Origin: Phycisphaerales bacterium
GTDB taxonomy: Bacteria; Planctomycetota; Phycisphaerae; Phycisphaerales; UBA1924
Assembly: GCA_013360695.1 (NCBI GenBank)
Contig: JABWBC010000003.1
Location: forward strand, 1 to 64,000
Direction: 5' to 3'
Length of the DNA: 64,000 nucleotides
The notes beneath the pieces were generated by a model. That model did not search any database. It was not told where the DNA came from and saw only the letters and a program-made list of their open reading frames with translations. Made by a program: the position numbers and the translations under genes. Numbering within the stretch: position 1 is the stretch's first letter; each line of letters begins with the position of its first letter. Shown one piece after another: positions 41,147 to 50,979 of the stretch.

Positions 41147-42277
41147 ATGAGTCTCGCCAAGCGCATGCTCGACCTTGCCGCCCGCCACGCGCTGCGTGCC
41201 GCGGGCGATGTGGAGCCCAATCCGCTCGTGGGCTGCGTGATCGCGCGGAGCGAACAGGTTCTCGGTATCGGGCATCATCGCAAGTTCGGCGGGCTGCACG
41301 CCGAGCGCGAGGCGCTGGCGTCGTGCAAACGCCAAGGGTACGAGCCGCGCGGCGCGTCTGCTTATGTCACGCTCGAGCCCTGCAATGGCCAGGGCAAGCA
41401 GCCGGCTTGCGTCGACGCGCTGCTCGAGGCCGGGATCGCGCACGTCGTGTATGCCGTCGCCGACCCGAACCCCGCCAAATCGGGCGGAGCGGCCCGCCTG
41501 TCGTCGCACGGCGTGTCGGTCGAATATTCGCGCGAGAGCCCGCTGGCGTGCTCGCTGGCCCAGCCGTTCTTGCGGAGATTGGCGACGGGCAGGCCCTGGG
41601 TGATCGCAAAGTGGGCCCAAACGATCGACGGCCGCGTCGCGACCCGCACCGGCGAATCCAAGTGGATCAGCAATCCTCGCTCGCGCGCCCGCGTGCATCG
41701 CTTGCGCGCACGCGTCGACGCGATGCTGACGGGCATGGGCACGATCCTGTCCGATGATCCGATGCTCAACGCACGCGACGTGCGCCGGGTTCGCCGCCTG
41801 GCGCGGCGTGTGGTCGTTGACAGCGACCTCGATATTCCGCCCGAGTGCGCCATCGTGAACACGGCCTCGGAAATCCCGACCATCGTCGCGTGCGATCAGG
41901 ACATCTCGAGCAGCGGCATCACGGCGCCGCGCCGCACGATGCTGCAAGACAAGGGCGTCGAGATCATCGGCGTTCGCGCCGACGAACGCGGCGGGATCGA
42001 CCTCGGCCACATGCTCGAGCGGCTTTCCGCGGACTTCGGCGTCGCGAGCGTGCTGGTCGAGGCCGGGCCGCGCCTCCTGGGCTCGCTGATGCGTGACGAT
42101 CTCATCGACGAGGCGGTGGTCTACATCGCACCGCTTCTTTTCGGCGACGAGATGGCGCGATCATCGATCGAGGGGCACATCGTGGGCTCGCTGGCGGGCG
42201 TGCCGCGCTTTGGTGTGCACCGCGTCACGCGCGTGGGCGACGATATCGAGGTGACGTACCGGCGGCGCTTCGACTAG
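41147..42277 (+). CDS. ribD: Riboflavin biosynthesis deaminase/reductase RibD
   Basis: HAEREALASC, AYVTLEPCNGQGKQPACVDALLEAG, PWVIAKWAQTIDGRVATRTGESKWISNPRSRARVHRLRARVDAMLTGMGTIL. Confidence 0.95.
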   Translation: MSLAKRMLDLAARHALRAAGDVEPNPLVGCVIARSEQVLGIGHHRKFGGLHAEREALASCKRQGYEPRGASAYVTLEPCNGQGKQPACVDALLEAGIAHVVYAVADPNPAKSGGAARLSSHGVSVEYSRESPLACSLAQPFLRRLATGRPWVIAKWAQTIDGRVATRTGESKWISNPRSRARVHRLRARVDAMLTGMGTILSDDPMLNARDVRRVRRLARRVVVDSDLDIPPECAIVNTASEIPTIVACDQDISSSGITAPRRTMLQDKGVEIIGVRADERGGIDLGHMLERLSADFGVASVLVEAGPRLLGSLMRDDLIDEAVVYIAPLLFGDEMARSSIEGHIVGSLAGVPRFGVHRVTRVGDDIEVTYRRRFD

Positions 42278-42286
42278 GGCGCCGCG

Positions 42287-43504
42287 CTACGACCCGCGTT
42301 TCCAGAACGCCAGCGATTCCTGCACGCTCGCCTTGATCACGCCCGCGCTGGTCTGCACGCTCAGCGCGGTCCCGCTCGTGGATCGTTCCCACTTCACCTG
42401 CGCAAAGCAGACCGGCGCCGCGCCCAGCATCGGCGCCACGGTCGAACTCGTCACCGCGCCCACGACTGTTCCCGCAGCATCTGGTGCACTGGCGCCGTCC
42501 AGTACCGGCGCCCCGCCCGTCGGGAGCGCAGGCTCGCCCGCAGCCTCATCGATCACCCGATCAAGCCGCAGCGCGACGAGGCACTGCTTGGGATGCCCGC
42601 GGCTGTGCATCCTCGCCACGATCTCCTGCCCGAGGTAGCACCCCTTGGTAAAGCTCACGCGATCCGCGAGCACGCCCGATTCCGCCGGGAGCGATTCGGG
42701 CCCGAAATCGATGTTGTAGAGAGGCGTGCCGGCCTCGATCCGCGCGATGTTGAAGGCGTGCCAGCCCACGCGAGCGAGCCGCACACGCCGATTTAGAGAG
42801 GTCGGCTCCCCCGATCGCAACGCAGCCGCCCCGGATTCCCGCTCACCCGCCAGCTCGAGCAGTGTTGTGTACAGGCGAGCCGCATCGTCCATCCCGCACA
42901 GGATTTCGACGCCGATGTCGCCCGTTGCGTCGAACCGCCACAGGGTCACGGGCACTTCCGCCAACTGCGTTTCGATCGCGTCGCCCACCGGCGGGAGCGA
43001 CGCGCCAAGCCCCGCGAGCAATTCCGCGGCCGTCGGCCCGTGAATCGCCAGGCGATACGTCTCGCCCGACAGGTCGCGCAGACTCACGTCCTCCGTGATG
43101 ATGAACGACGCGAGGCTCCGGGCGGTGCGCTCCAGCGCCAGAATGTCGACGTCGATCAGCGTGCGACCCGCCATGTGCACGACCTGCACGTCCGCGTCGA
43201 TCCGCCCCTTGCGGTTCAGCCAGAACGCACGACGAACCGAGCCGGGCTGAACGCCCTTCAGTTCCTGCGTCAACATGCGGTTGAGAAAGTCGAGGCGATC
43301 CGCGCCCGTCAGTTCGATCGTCGCGCGCATCGCCTGGTCGAGCAGGCCCGCGTGCTTGCGGATCGCGGCGTACTCGATCTCAAGCTCGCCGAAGATCTGC
43401 GGCACGTCGACGGGCACGCCGCCTACGCCTTCTGTCGGCCCGTACACCGCCAGCATCGCTCCGGCCTGTTCGTGAAGTGGTCGCAGCGGTGTCCGGCGTC
43501 CCAT
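42287..43504 (-). CDS. YgfZ/GcvT folate-binding protein
   Basis: FLNRMLTQELKGVQPG, FTKGCYLGQEIVARMHSRGHPKQCLVALRL. Confidence 0.9.
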   Translation of the reverse strand: MGRRTPLRPLHEQAGAMLAVYGPTEGVGGVPVDVPQIFGELEIEYAAIRKHAGLLDQAMRATIELTGADRLDFLNRMLTQELKGVQPGSVRRAFWLNRKGRIDADVQVVHMAGRTLIDVDILALERTARSLASFIITEDVSLRDLSGETYRLAIHGPTAAELLAGLGASLPPVGDAIETQLAEVPVTLWRFDATGDIGVEILCGMDDAARLYTTLLELAGERESGAAALRSGEPTSLNRRVRLARVGWHAFNIARIEAGTPLYNIDFGPESLPAESGVLADRVSFTKGCYLGQEIVARMHSRGHPKQCLVALRLDRVIDEAAGEPALPTGGAPVLDGASAPDAAGTVVGAVTSSTVAPMLGAAPVCFAQVKWERSTSGTALSVQTSAGVIKASVQESLAFWKRGS

Positions 43505-43599
43505 CGCGTTCTCCCGTCGAAATCGGCAACTTCGTCCCCGGCGCGAGGGTATGCTCATCCACCCGCGCGAGTGTGCGGCATTGATTGAAAGGCTCTCTC

Positions 43600-44670
43600 G
43601 TGAACATCGATCTTCTCAAGCGTCTCTGCGAAACCCCCGGCGTCCCCGGCCGCGAAGAACGCGTCCGCAAGCTCATCGAATCCGAGATCAGCGGCCTGTT
43701 CGACGAGGTGCGCACCGACGCCATGGGCTCCCTCATCTGCACCCGCCACCCGCGCAAGGGCAAGAAGCCCGCCAAGAAGAAGTCCGACGCCCGCCCGACC
43801 CGCGTCATGCTCCTCTGCCACATGGACGAGATCGGCTTCTACGTCACCGCCATCGACAGCAAGGGCTTCCTGTGGATGAACCCCGCGGGCGGCTTTGACA
43901 CCCGCAATCTCTTCTCGCGCCGCGTCCTCGTCTGCGCCGACTCCGGCGACTACAAGGGCGTGATGAACCCGGGCGGCCGCCCCGTCCACATCTCGTCGCC
44001 CAAGGATCGTGAGAAGGTGCCGGAGGTCAAGGAGTTCTTCGTCGACATCGGCCTGCCCGGCGATCAGGTCAAGAAGAAGATCAAGGTCGGTGACTACGTC
44101 GTCATGGACGAGCCCCTGATCGAGGTCGGCAACAAGATCGTGAGCAAGGCGCTCGACAACCGCGTCGCGTGCTGGCTCGGCATCGAGTCGGTGCGCCAGC
44201 TCGACAAATCGGGCGAGGGCAACTCGTGCGAGGTCGTCGTTGCGTTCACGACCCAGGAAGAAGTGGGGCTCCGCGGCGCCAAGACCGCGTCCCACGCCGT
44301 CGCGCCCGATGTCGGCCTGGGAATCGACGTCACCCTCTCCTGCGACACGCCCGGCGTGCCCGAGGAGGAAGCGGTGACCGTGCAAGGCCGCGGCTTCGGA
44401 CTGCACATCAAGGACTCGTCGTTCATCAGCGATTACGCGCTGACGGCCGAGTTCGAGGACCTCGCCAAGAAAAAGAAGATCGCCTACCAGCGGACCATCC
44501 TGGCCGCGGGCGGGCAGGACGGCGCGGCGGCCCAGCAGGCGGCTGCCGGCGCTCGGGCCCTGGGCATCACCGTCGGCACGCGCTACATCCACACCGTGAC
44601 CGAGATGATCGACAAGAAGGACCTGGCCGCGGCCCGCGACATCCTCGCGGCGTACATGGCGAAGGCGTAA
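43600..44670 (+). CDS. M42 family metallopeptidase (GTG start; ORF track uses upstream TTG)
   Basis: LLKRLCETPGVPGREERVRKLI, LCHMDEIGFYVTAID, KALDNRVACWLGIE, FTTQEEVGLRGAKTAS. Confidence 0.92.
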   Translation: MNIDLLKRLCETPGVPGREERVRKLIESEISGLFDEVRTDAMGSLICTRHPRKGKKPAKKKSDARPTRVMLLCHMDEIGFYVTAIDSKGFLWMNPAGGFDTRNLFSRRVLVCADSGDYKGVMNPGGRPVHISSPKDREKVPEVKEFFVDIGLPGDQVKKKIKVGDYVVMDEPLIEVGNKIVSKALDNRVACWLGIESVRQLDKSGEGNSCEVVVAFTTQEEVGLRGAKTASHAVAPDVGLGIDVTLSCDTPGVPEEEAVTVQGRGFGLHIKDSSFISDYALTAEFEDLAKKKKIAYQRTILAAGGQDGAAAQQAAAGARALGITVGTRYIHTVTEMIDKKDLAAARDILAAYMAKA

Positions 44671-44721
44671 GCGACGATTCGATCGCGGACCTTCGCGATT
44701 CGAGCAATAAACGAGTCATTG

Positions 44722-44754
44722 CACGGGCCCGACTTTGGGCCCGTGTTTCCTTTT
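44722..44754 (+). terminator. Rho-independent terminator
   Basis: CACGGGCCC-gacttt-GGGCCCGTG-tttcctttt after the M42 gene. Confidence 0.85.
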
Positions 44755-44917
44755 GGCAGCGTTCGCGTCGGTCTGCGCGACGCAATCCGCGATGATTCTG
44801 CGCTCGATGCCCCCAAAAGAACACGCCGACCACCCTCCCGGCGATCGGCGCGCGTGATTCCCGTGATGGATGTGCGCTCGCGCGATCACCGCGCGACGCA
44901 TGTGGACCGACCTTGTC

Positions 44918-45499
44918 TCAATGCACCAAGTTCGTCGCCGCCTCGATCGACTCGATCACCTGGCGGAGTTGGAACGGCTTCTTGAGGAATCCGTCGTAGC
45001 CCTGCCCGCGCAGGCCGTGGGCCTGCCCGTCCGTGAGCTTGCCGCTCATCGCGACGATCTTGGTGAACTGCAGGTGTTCGTTCTTGCGGACCATGTCCAT
45101 GAAGGCCTTGCCGTCGCCCTCGCCTCCGATGTGGAGGTCGAGGAGGATGCAATGGGGCTTGAAGCGTTCGCACTCCATGCCGGCCTGGAACCCCGAGAGC
45201 GCGGTGCGCACCTCGTAGTTGGTCTGCTCGGTGAGGATCTTCTCCATGGTCTCGACGATCTCGCGTTCGTCGTCCACGATAAGCACGCGCGTGCGGCCGC
45301 TCGAAATCCCCTCCAGCGGGATGTTGTGCGCTTTCATGAACTTGATGAGTTCGGCGGTCGGGATGCGTCGGTCACGCGATCCCGGAATCCGGTACCCCTT
45401 GAGGGTGCCGGAGTCGAACCATTTGGAGACGGTGCGCGGCGCCACGTTGCAGATCTTCGCCACTTCACCGGTCGTCAGGACTTCTTTTTCGATGGGCAT
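44918..45499 (-). CDS. HTH (excisionase/MerR-like) + receiver domain regulator
   Basis: LTTGEVAKICNVAPRTVSKWFDSGTLKGYRIPGSRDRRIP then TRVLIVDDEREIVETMEKIL..CILLDLHIGGEGDG..KIVAMSG..GYDGFLKKPF. Confidence 0.92.
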   Translation of the reverse strand: MPIEKEVLTTGEVAKICNVAPRTVSKWFDSGTLKGYRIPGSRDRRIPTAELIKFMKAHNIPLEGISSGRTRVLIVDDEREIVETMEKILTEQTNYEVRTALSGFQAGMECERFKPHCILLDLHIGGEGDGKAFMDMVRKNEHLQFTKIVAMSGKLTDGQAHGLRGQGYDGFLKKPFQLRQVIESIEAATNLVH

Positions 45500-45866
45500 C
45501 GTCTCACCTCGAATCACGCAGGGGTGGGCGTGCCGAGCACTCGGCCCCCGGAGACCCCGGTAGATCGGCGTCAATCCAACCCCTCTTGACCGCAGAATCG
45601 ATCCCGACGGAAAGTTCCCGTTCTGGGACCCTGATTCGTCCCCCGGATTGACATGCCCAAGCACGCCCCGTTACAGTGACCTCCCCTCGATTCCCACCCC
45701 CGACGCATCAGCGCCGGGCTTGGTGTCGTATCGGGGCCAACCTATCGGGCGGAACGGGCAAAAAACGCCGTTTCCCCGTCCACGCGATCTGGGGCCAACC
45801 ACCCCACATGCGTGGCGTTTCCCGAAGATTCCCGTTCGTTCCGGCCTTGCCGAGCAGGAGCCAATC

Positions 45867-48068
45867 GTGTCGAAGTTCGCCCGCCGCCCGGTTTTTTCCG
45901 TCCTGCCCTTCGTTCTTCTTTCTTTGGCCGGTCTGCCCGCCAGCGTCGCGCACGCTCAGGATGCGGCCGCGAGTGAGGCCCAACCGGCCGAGAAGGCGAC
46001 CCCCGTCGACCTCCTCAAGGATTTCATCTACTACACCCGCATCGACAATTACGAGGTCGCCGCGGGGTATCTGCGCCAGTTGAAGGACCTGAATCTGAAG
46101 CCGGTCGAGCTGGTACAGCTTGTCGAAGGCTCGGACCAGAAGGACCGCTTCGAGCAGACCGTTCCCCGGGCCATGCGAAAGGTGGAGCTGGAGGAGCTGG
46201 CGGGCTGGTTGTTCAAGACTTACGAGCAGGGCAAGCTCGAGCGGGCCCGTGACCCGGAGCAGATCAAGGCAAATATTGCGCTCTTGTCGGGCACCATCCG
46301 CGGACGCCTGCTGGGCAGCGAACGTCTGAAGATGGCGGGTGAATACGCCATGCCGCAGCTACTGGCGGCGTATCTCGATCGCAACAACCCGGCGCTTTCG
46401 AGCCAGGTTCGCCAGGTCATCGTGTCGCTGGGCTCCCACGCCGTGATTCCGCTGGTGACGGCCCTGCCGAAGGTCTCCGCCGAGCAGCAGGAATTGGTTG
46501 TAAATCTCGTTGCCGACGTTCCTTACGCAACGTCGATCCCGTTCCTTTCCGATCTGGCCGCGACCAGCGCGGTCCAGCCGGTGAAGGACGCCTGCCAGCG
46601 CGCGATCGAACGCCTGGGCGGCGCGCCCGCCGGCGCGGACGTCGCCGGGCTGTACCAGTCGCTGGCCGAGAGCTATTACCAGGAACGGAAAGAACTTACG
46701 AGCTTTGCGGGCGAGGATTTTCAGCTCCTTTGGTCGTTTGATCCCGGCACCGGGCTGCTCATGAGCGCGATCCGCACACCGGTGTATCACGAGGCGATGG
46801 CCATGCGACTGGCGACCCGATCGCTCGAGCTTCGGCCCGATAACCCCGATGCGCTCGCCTTGTGGGTTTCTTCGAACTTCTCGCGCGAGATCGACACGCC
46901 CGCCGGGTATGAGAACCCGACCTACGCCAAGGGGCGCCGCGACGCGATGTACTACGCCGTTGCTTCGGGCGCCGGGGTTGGTCAGCGAGTTCTCGGACGT
47001 GCAATTTCGACCAACGACACCCCGCTGGCCCGCCGGGCGATCGCGGCCATCGAGCAGACTGCGGGCGGAAGTTCGCTGTGGGCGGACATGGCCGGCCAGC
47101 GCCCGCTGCTTTCGGCGCTGACGTATCCGAATCGACGCGTCCAGTTTGACGCGGCCTTGGCCCTGGCGGCGGCCCAGCCCAACACCGCGTTCGACGGCTC
47201 GGAGCGGGTGGTTCCGATCCTGGCCGGCGCGATCCACGAGAGCGCCAACATGGTGGCGGCCGTGGTCGCCCCGGATAACGAGACGTACCAGGCCGTGCGC
47301 GGGATGCTGGAGCGGATGAAGTTCTCGGTCCTGGCGTATGGCAAGACGCTGGACGAGCTGGCGCCCGCGATCGCGGAATCGCCGAGCATTGATCTGGTGG
47401 TGGCGGCCAATCTCGCCGGCGACGCGACGCCCGCGTTCATCGATCAGGTCCGCGGCACGCCGCGTGTCTCGGCGGCCCCGATCATGGTGCTGACGCGCGC
47501 CGACGTGTATCAATCCCTGCGTCGTCGTTATGAGACCGACCAGACGGTGTCGGTGCGTCAGAGTGCGCTGGCCGAGGCGACGGTGGCCAAGGCGGTGCAG
47601 CAGCTCATCGATGACGCCTCGGGCGGCGCGCTCTCGACCGACGAAGCCTCTTCTTACGCGAAGCGCTCGCTGGCGGCGCTTCGGGACCTTGCGGTGTCCG
47701 GTAACTCGGTGCTGAACGTGTCGGAATCGACGACGGCGCTGATCGCGGCGCTGGGCGAGCGGAAGGGCGCGATGCGCCTGGATATCGCGGAGATCCTGGC
47801 CCGCATCGGCCAGGATCGCTCGCAGATCGCGCTGATGGACGCCGCCATGGCGTCTTCGGGCGCGGAGCGCGTCGCGCTCATGCACAAGGTGACGGCGTCG
47901 GCGCGGCGTTTCGGCTCGATGCTCCAGCCGCGGCACGTTGATCAGATTGCCGAGCTGGTCGCCAAGGGCCCGGACGCGGAGGCGAATGCGGCCGCGGCGC
48001 TCTTGGGCGCCCTTGGGATGAAGGACAACCGCGTGGTGCCGCTGATTCTTGAGCACGCGAAGAAGTAG
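45867..48068 (+). CDS. Secreted HEAT-like repeat protein with receiver-like segment (GTG start inferred)
   Basis: Signal peptide VFSVLPFVLLSLAGLPASVAHAQ; alpha-helical repeat segments; FSVLAYGKTLDELAPAIAESPSIDLVVAANL...APIMVLTRADVYQSLRRR. Confidence 0.7.
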   Translation: MSKFARRPVFSVLPFVLLSLAGLPASVAHAQDAAASEAQPAEKATPVDLLKDFIYYTRIDNYEVAAGYLRQLKDLNLKPVELVQLVEGSDQKDRFEQTVPRAMRKVELEELAGWLFKTYEQGKLERARDPEQIKANIALLSGTIRGRLLGSERLKMAGEYAMPQLLAAYLDRNNPALSSQVRQVIVSLGSHAVIPLVTALPKVSAEQQELVVNLVADVPYATSIPFLSDLAATSAVQPVKDACQRAIERLGGAPAGADVAGLYQSLAESYYQERKELTSFAGEDFQLLWSFDPGTGLLMSAIRTPVYHEAMAMRLATRSLELRPDNPDALALWVSSNFSREIDTPAGYENPTYAKGRRDAMYYAVASGAGVGQRVLGRAISTNDTPLARRAIAAIEQTAGGSSLWADMAGQRPLLSALTYPNRRVQFDAALALAAAQPNTAFDGSERVVPILAGAIHESANMVAAVVAPDNETYQAVRGMLERMKFSVLAYGKTLDELAPAIAESPSIDLVVAANLAGDATPAFIDQVRGTPRVSAAPIMVLTRADVYQSLRRRYETDQTVSVRQSALAEATVAKAVQQLIDDASGGALSTDEASSYAKRSLAALRDLAVSGNSVLNVSESTTALIAALGERKGAMRLDIAEILARIGQDRSQIALMDAAMASSGAERVALMHKVTASARRFGSMLQPRHVDQIAELVAKGPDAEANAAAALLGALGMKDNRVVPLILEHAKK

Positions 48069-48109
48069 GGAACGCCCCAAGCGACGAAACTCGGACCTGA
48101 AAAGGAATG

Positions 48110-48136
48110 AACCCGGGCTTATCGGCCCGGGTTTTT
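48110..48136 (+). terminator. Rho-independent terminator
   Basis: AACCCGGGC-ttatcg-GCCCGGGTT followed by Ts. Confidence 0.85.
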
Positions 48137-48424
48137 TCATTCTCGGGCGTGCCACGCGGAGCCCGGATCGAGGGTGGGGGCGTCGCCGTCGTTACAGAGC
48201 GCATGACCGGCGCGCCGCGGGGGCGAGCGGAGTGTGCGGTCGAAAGTGCGCCGTGGCTACGGCCGATGTCATGGGTGCTCGTGACGAGGTGTCACGAGAT
48301 TCCGTCGGGCGCCGCGAGCGTGCGATGGGGATTGAGGGTCGGTCGTGTGTCGCGATCGATCGTTCGGCTTGCGGACCAGTGGCCCGCGGCCCGGTCCGAA
48401 CGCCCGGAATGAGGAGTCTGCAGC

Positions 48425-48862
48425 ATGCGTACCCGCCGTTTGAGCAAGGCCTTCACGCTTGTCGAAATCCTGATCGTCGTCGTCATCCTCGGCATTCTCG
48501 CCGCGATCGTCGTGCCGCAGTTCACGAACGCGACGCAGGACGCCCAGGTGGGCAACCTGCGTGCCCAGATCAAGAGCATCCAGAACCAGCTCGAGCTGTA
48601 CCGGGCCCGCAACAACGCGTACCCGACGCTCGCGCAGCTCACGGCCGACTCGGCCAACGCCGACTTCGCCGACCTTGGCTGGGGCGCGATGATCGACGGG
48701 AACTACCTGAAGGCTCCCGCGAAGAACCCCTACAACGGCTCGTCCATCGTCGCCGCCGAGGCCACGGAAGGCAACGGCTGGCACTATGACGAGGATACCG
48801 GCGTGCTCGGCGCCTGCTACTACGACGAGACCACCGAGGCGATGACCCCCGGTACTCCGTAA
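48425..48862 (+). CDS. Type II secretion/pseudopilin GspG-like protein
   Basis: Prepilin motif KAFTLVEILIVVVILGILAAIVVPQFTNATQDAQ. Confidence 0.92.
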   Translation: MRTRRLSKAFTLVEILIVVVILGILAAIVVPQFTNATQDAQVGNLRAQIKSIQNQLELYRARNNAYPTLAQLTADSANADFADLGWGAMIDGNYLKAPAKNPYNGSSIVAAEATEGNGWHYDEDTGVLGACYYDETTEAMTPGTP

Positions 48863-48966
48863 GCGTGTGCTGATCTGAGTTGAACCAGAACGGCCGGACC
48901 CCTGACCGGGCCCGGCCGTCTTTGTTATCCGGGCTTGAGTGGTGATTCCCGACGGGAGCGACGCGA

Positions 48967-49386
48967 ATGCAGCTACGGCGCGCCTTCACGCTGGTTGAGA
49001 TTCTGATCGTGGTGGTGATCCTGGGCATCCTGGCATCGCTGGTGGTGCCGAAGTTCAGCAACGCGGTGCAGGAGAGCTCGGAGACCGCGACGCTGGACCA
49101 GCTCGACAAGGTCCGTCGGGCGCTGGCGGTGTATTTCGTGCAGAATCAGAGCGCGTATCCGGCCATCACTGAGGGCGAGGGGACGTGGGCGGAACTGCTC
49201 CCCAACTACATGCGGACGCCGCCGGTCAACGCCTGGGTGAGGCCCGAGAACGCGAAGAAGATCGTGATCGGGGATCACGCCGACGATGCGTGGCAGGGCG
49301 ACTACGCGTGGATCTACAACCCGGAGAACGGGCAGGTCTACGCCGGCGGCTTCAGCGCCCAGGACCAGCCATTCCCGCGCGAGTGA
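48967..49386 (+). CDS. Second GspG-like pseudopilin
   Basis: RRAFTLVEILIVVVILGILASLVVPKFSNAVQESSETATLDQLDKVRRALAVYFVQN. Confidence 0.92.
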   Translation: MQLRRAFTLVEILIVVVILGILASLVVPKFSNAVQESSETATLDQLDKVRRALAVYFVQNQSAYPAITEGEGTWAELLPNYMRTPPVNAWVRPENAKKIVIGDHADDAWQGDYAWIYNPENGQVYAGGFSAQDQPFPRE

Positions 49387-49443
49387 CCCTTACTTTGGCG
49401 AGTTCTCCTGATCGCGGGCCCGCGAACGCCCGATGAGCCACTC

Positions 49444-49785
49444 ATGGAATCCAACACACCCACCCCGCGCTCGCGCCATGCATATCACAACCTGATGCTC
49501 ACGCTCCTGGTCGCCGGCGTCGGCGTGCTGATCCTTGATCGCGCGCCCTCGGAGCCGCGGCTTTTGGACGTGTCGAGCGCGATGGCGCAGCCGCCGGAAG
49601 AAGAGAGCGTGGAGTCGACGGGCGGGCGTGTGAACCCCGCGGACCAGCGCAAGCAGATCATCGCGGAGCTGAAGACGCTGAACACGAAGGTGTCTCAGCT
49701 CGAAGCGACGCTGAAGAAGGGCATCAAGATCACCGAGATGCCCAAGCAGAAGGACGCGGCCGACGCGCCCACCAAGGCAAACTGA
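49444..49785 (+). CDS. Small TM + coiled-coil hypothetical protein
   Basis: YHNLMLTLLVAGVGVLIL and KQIIAELKTLNTKVSQLEATLKKG; within pseudopilin cluster. Confidence 0.7.
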   Translation: MESNTPTPRSRHAYHNLMLTLLVAGVGVLILDRAPSEPRLLDVSSAMAQPPEEESVESTGGRVNPADQRKQIIAELKTLNTKVSQLEATLKKGIKITEMPKQKDAADAPTKAN

Positions 49786-49804
49786 GCCGGAAGGGGAGGG
49801 AGAC

Positions 49805-50314
49805 ATGCGTCGTCCGTCGGCGCGTGCGTACACGCTGATCGAGCTCCTGATCGTGATCCTCGTCCTGGGGATCGCGGCGGCGCTGATCGTTCCGTCCATG
49901 GGCGGCACGGGTTCGCTGCGCGTGCAGGCGGCGGTCCGAACGATCGTGGCGGACCTGACCGAGGCGCAGTCCGACGCGCTGGCGTTCCAGAAGGGGCGCG
50001 CGGTCGTGTTCGACGCCGACACCAACAGTTATTCGATCGTCGACGTCAACAGCGCGGAGCTGGACGTCGAGAACGACCTGATCCGCCGGACCGTCATCCA
50101 GGGCGCGGAGTTCGGCGACGCGCGGATCACCAGCGTCGACTGCGACGACGATACCACGCTGGTCTTTGACGAGATGGGATCGCCCGTGCAAGAGCCGATG
50201 GGCAGCGACCCGGCGGCGAACGGCACGATCGTCGTCTCGGGCTCGGGCCAGGAGTTCACCATCACCATCGAGGCCTACACCGGGCGCATCACCGTCGCCC
50301 GCACCGGAGGCTGA
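49805..50314 (+). CDS. GspH-like minor pseudopilin
   Basis: RAYTLIELLIVILVLGIAAALIVPSMGG. Confidence 0.9.
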   Translation: MRRPSARAYTLIELLIVILVLGIAAALIVPSMGGTGSLRVQAAVRTIVADLTEAQSDALAFQKGRAVVFDADTNSYSIVDVNSAELDVENDLIRRTVIQGAEFGDARITSVDCDDDTTLVFDEMGSPVQEPMGSDPAANGTIVVSGSGQEFTITIEAYTGRITVARTGG

Positions 50315-50320
50315 GCACGC

Positions 50321-50596
50321 GTGCGAGAGTCACGGTCCAAGAACCAACCAGCGCGTGTCCGGCCGTTCGCGGCCGTGCTCGGCATGTGTGCCCTGGCCGC
50401 CACGCTCTTGCTGTGGACCAAACTGCGCTTGGTGAACGGGATCCCGCGGACGGCGGTGGCCGAGCCGATGCCCGAGATGGTGGATTCCACGCCGGCGAGT
50501 CCGAACGCTGAGCGTCCCTCGCTCCCCAAGGGCGATGCTCCGCCGGGGCCCAACGAGGACTGGTCGGAGCGCGACCGCATCCCTCCGTTTGAATAA
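50321..50596 (+). CDS. Small membrane protein in secretion cluster
   Basis: RPFAAVLGMCALAATLLLWTKLRLVNGI; tightly spaced after the GspH-like gene. Confidence 0.6.
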   Translation: MRESRSKNQPARVRPFAAVLGMCALAATLLLWTKLRLVNGIPRTAVAEPMPEMVDSTPASPNAERPSLPKGDAPPGPNEDWSERDRIPPFE

Positions 50597-50979
50597 CCGA
50601 ACGCCTGCGCCCACATGCCACGCTTTGCGTCGGTCGTCCTATGGGGCGGCGCGCGGCCACGTTGTCGTCGCGCGTTGAGCGTACGCCGCGCGAATCTCTG
50701 CCGCGACAGGCGCGGTGCTTCACATCGCGCGCTCATCCGTTCGCGCAAACTCTGCTTCACGACGTGCTTTCCCAAGCCGCACAGTCGCGCTGTGCGTTCG
50801 AGACCGACCACGCGAAGGAGCGAAAAGCGATTGTTCGCCAAGCACGCGTGACAACAGGCCGAAAACGAAGCTGCTCCGTGGGCGGATTCCGTCCATGCAC
50901 CGTCGCCCAACTCCGGGCGAGCCGGCGGAAAGGCCGCCGATCGGGAACCATCCACGGGCAGACAAGAGGAAGACTCGTC

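Noticed and set aside
39890-42010. 706-aa minus-strand ORF
   Set aside because: Antisense to the RNase HII-like gene and ribD, whose motifs are clear; shadow ORF.
46359-48155. 598-aa minus-strand ORF
   Set aside because: Arg/His-rich antisense shadow of the HEAT-like gene.
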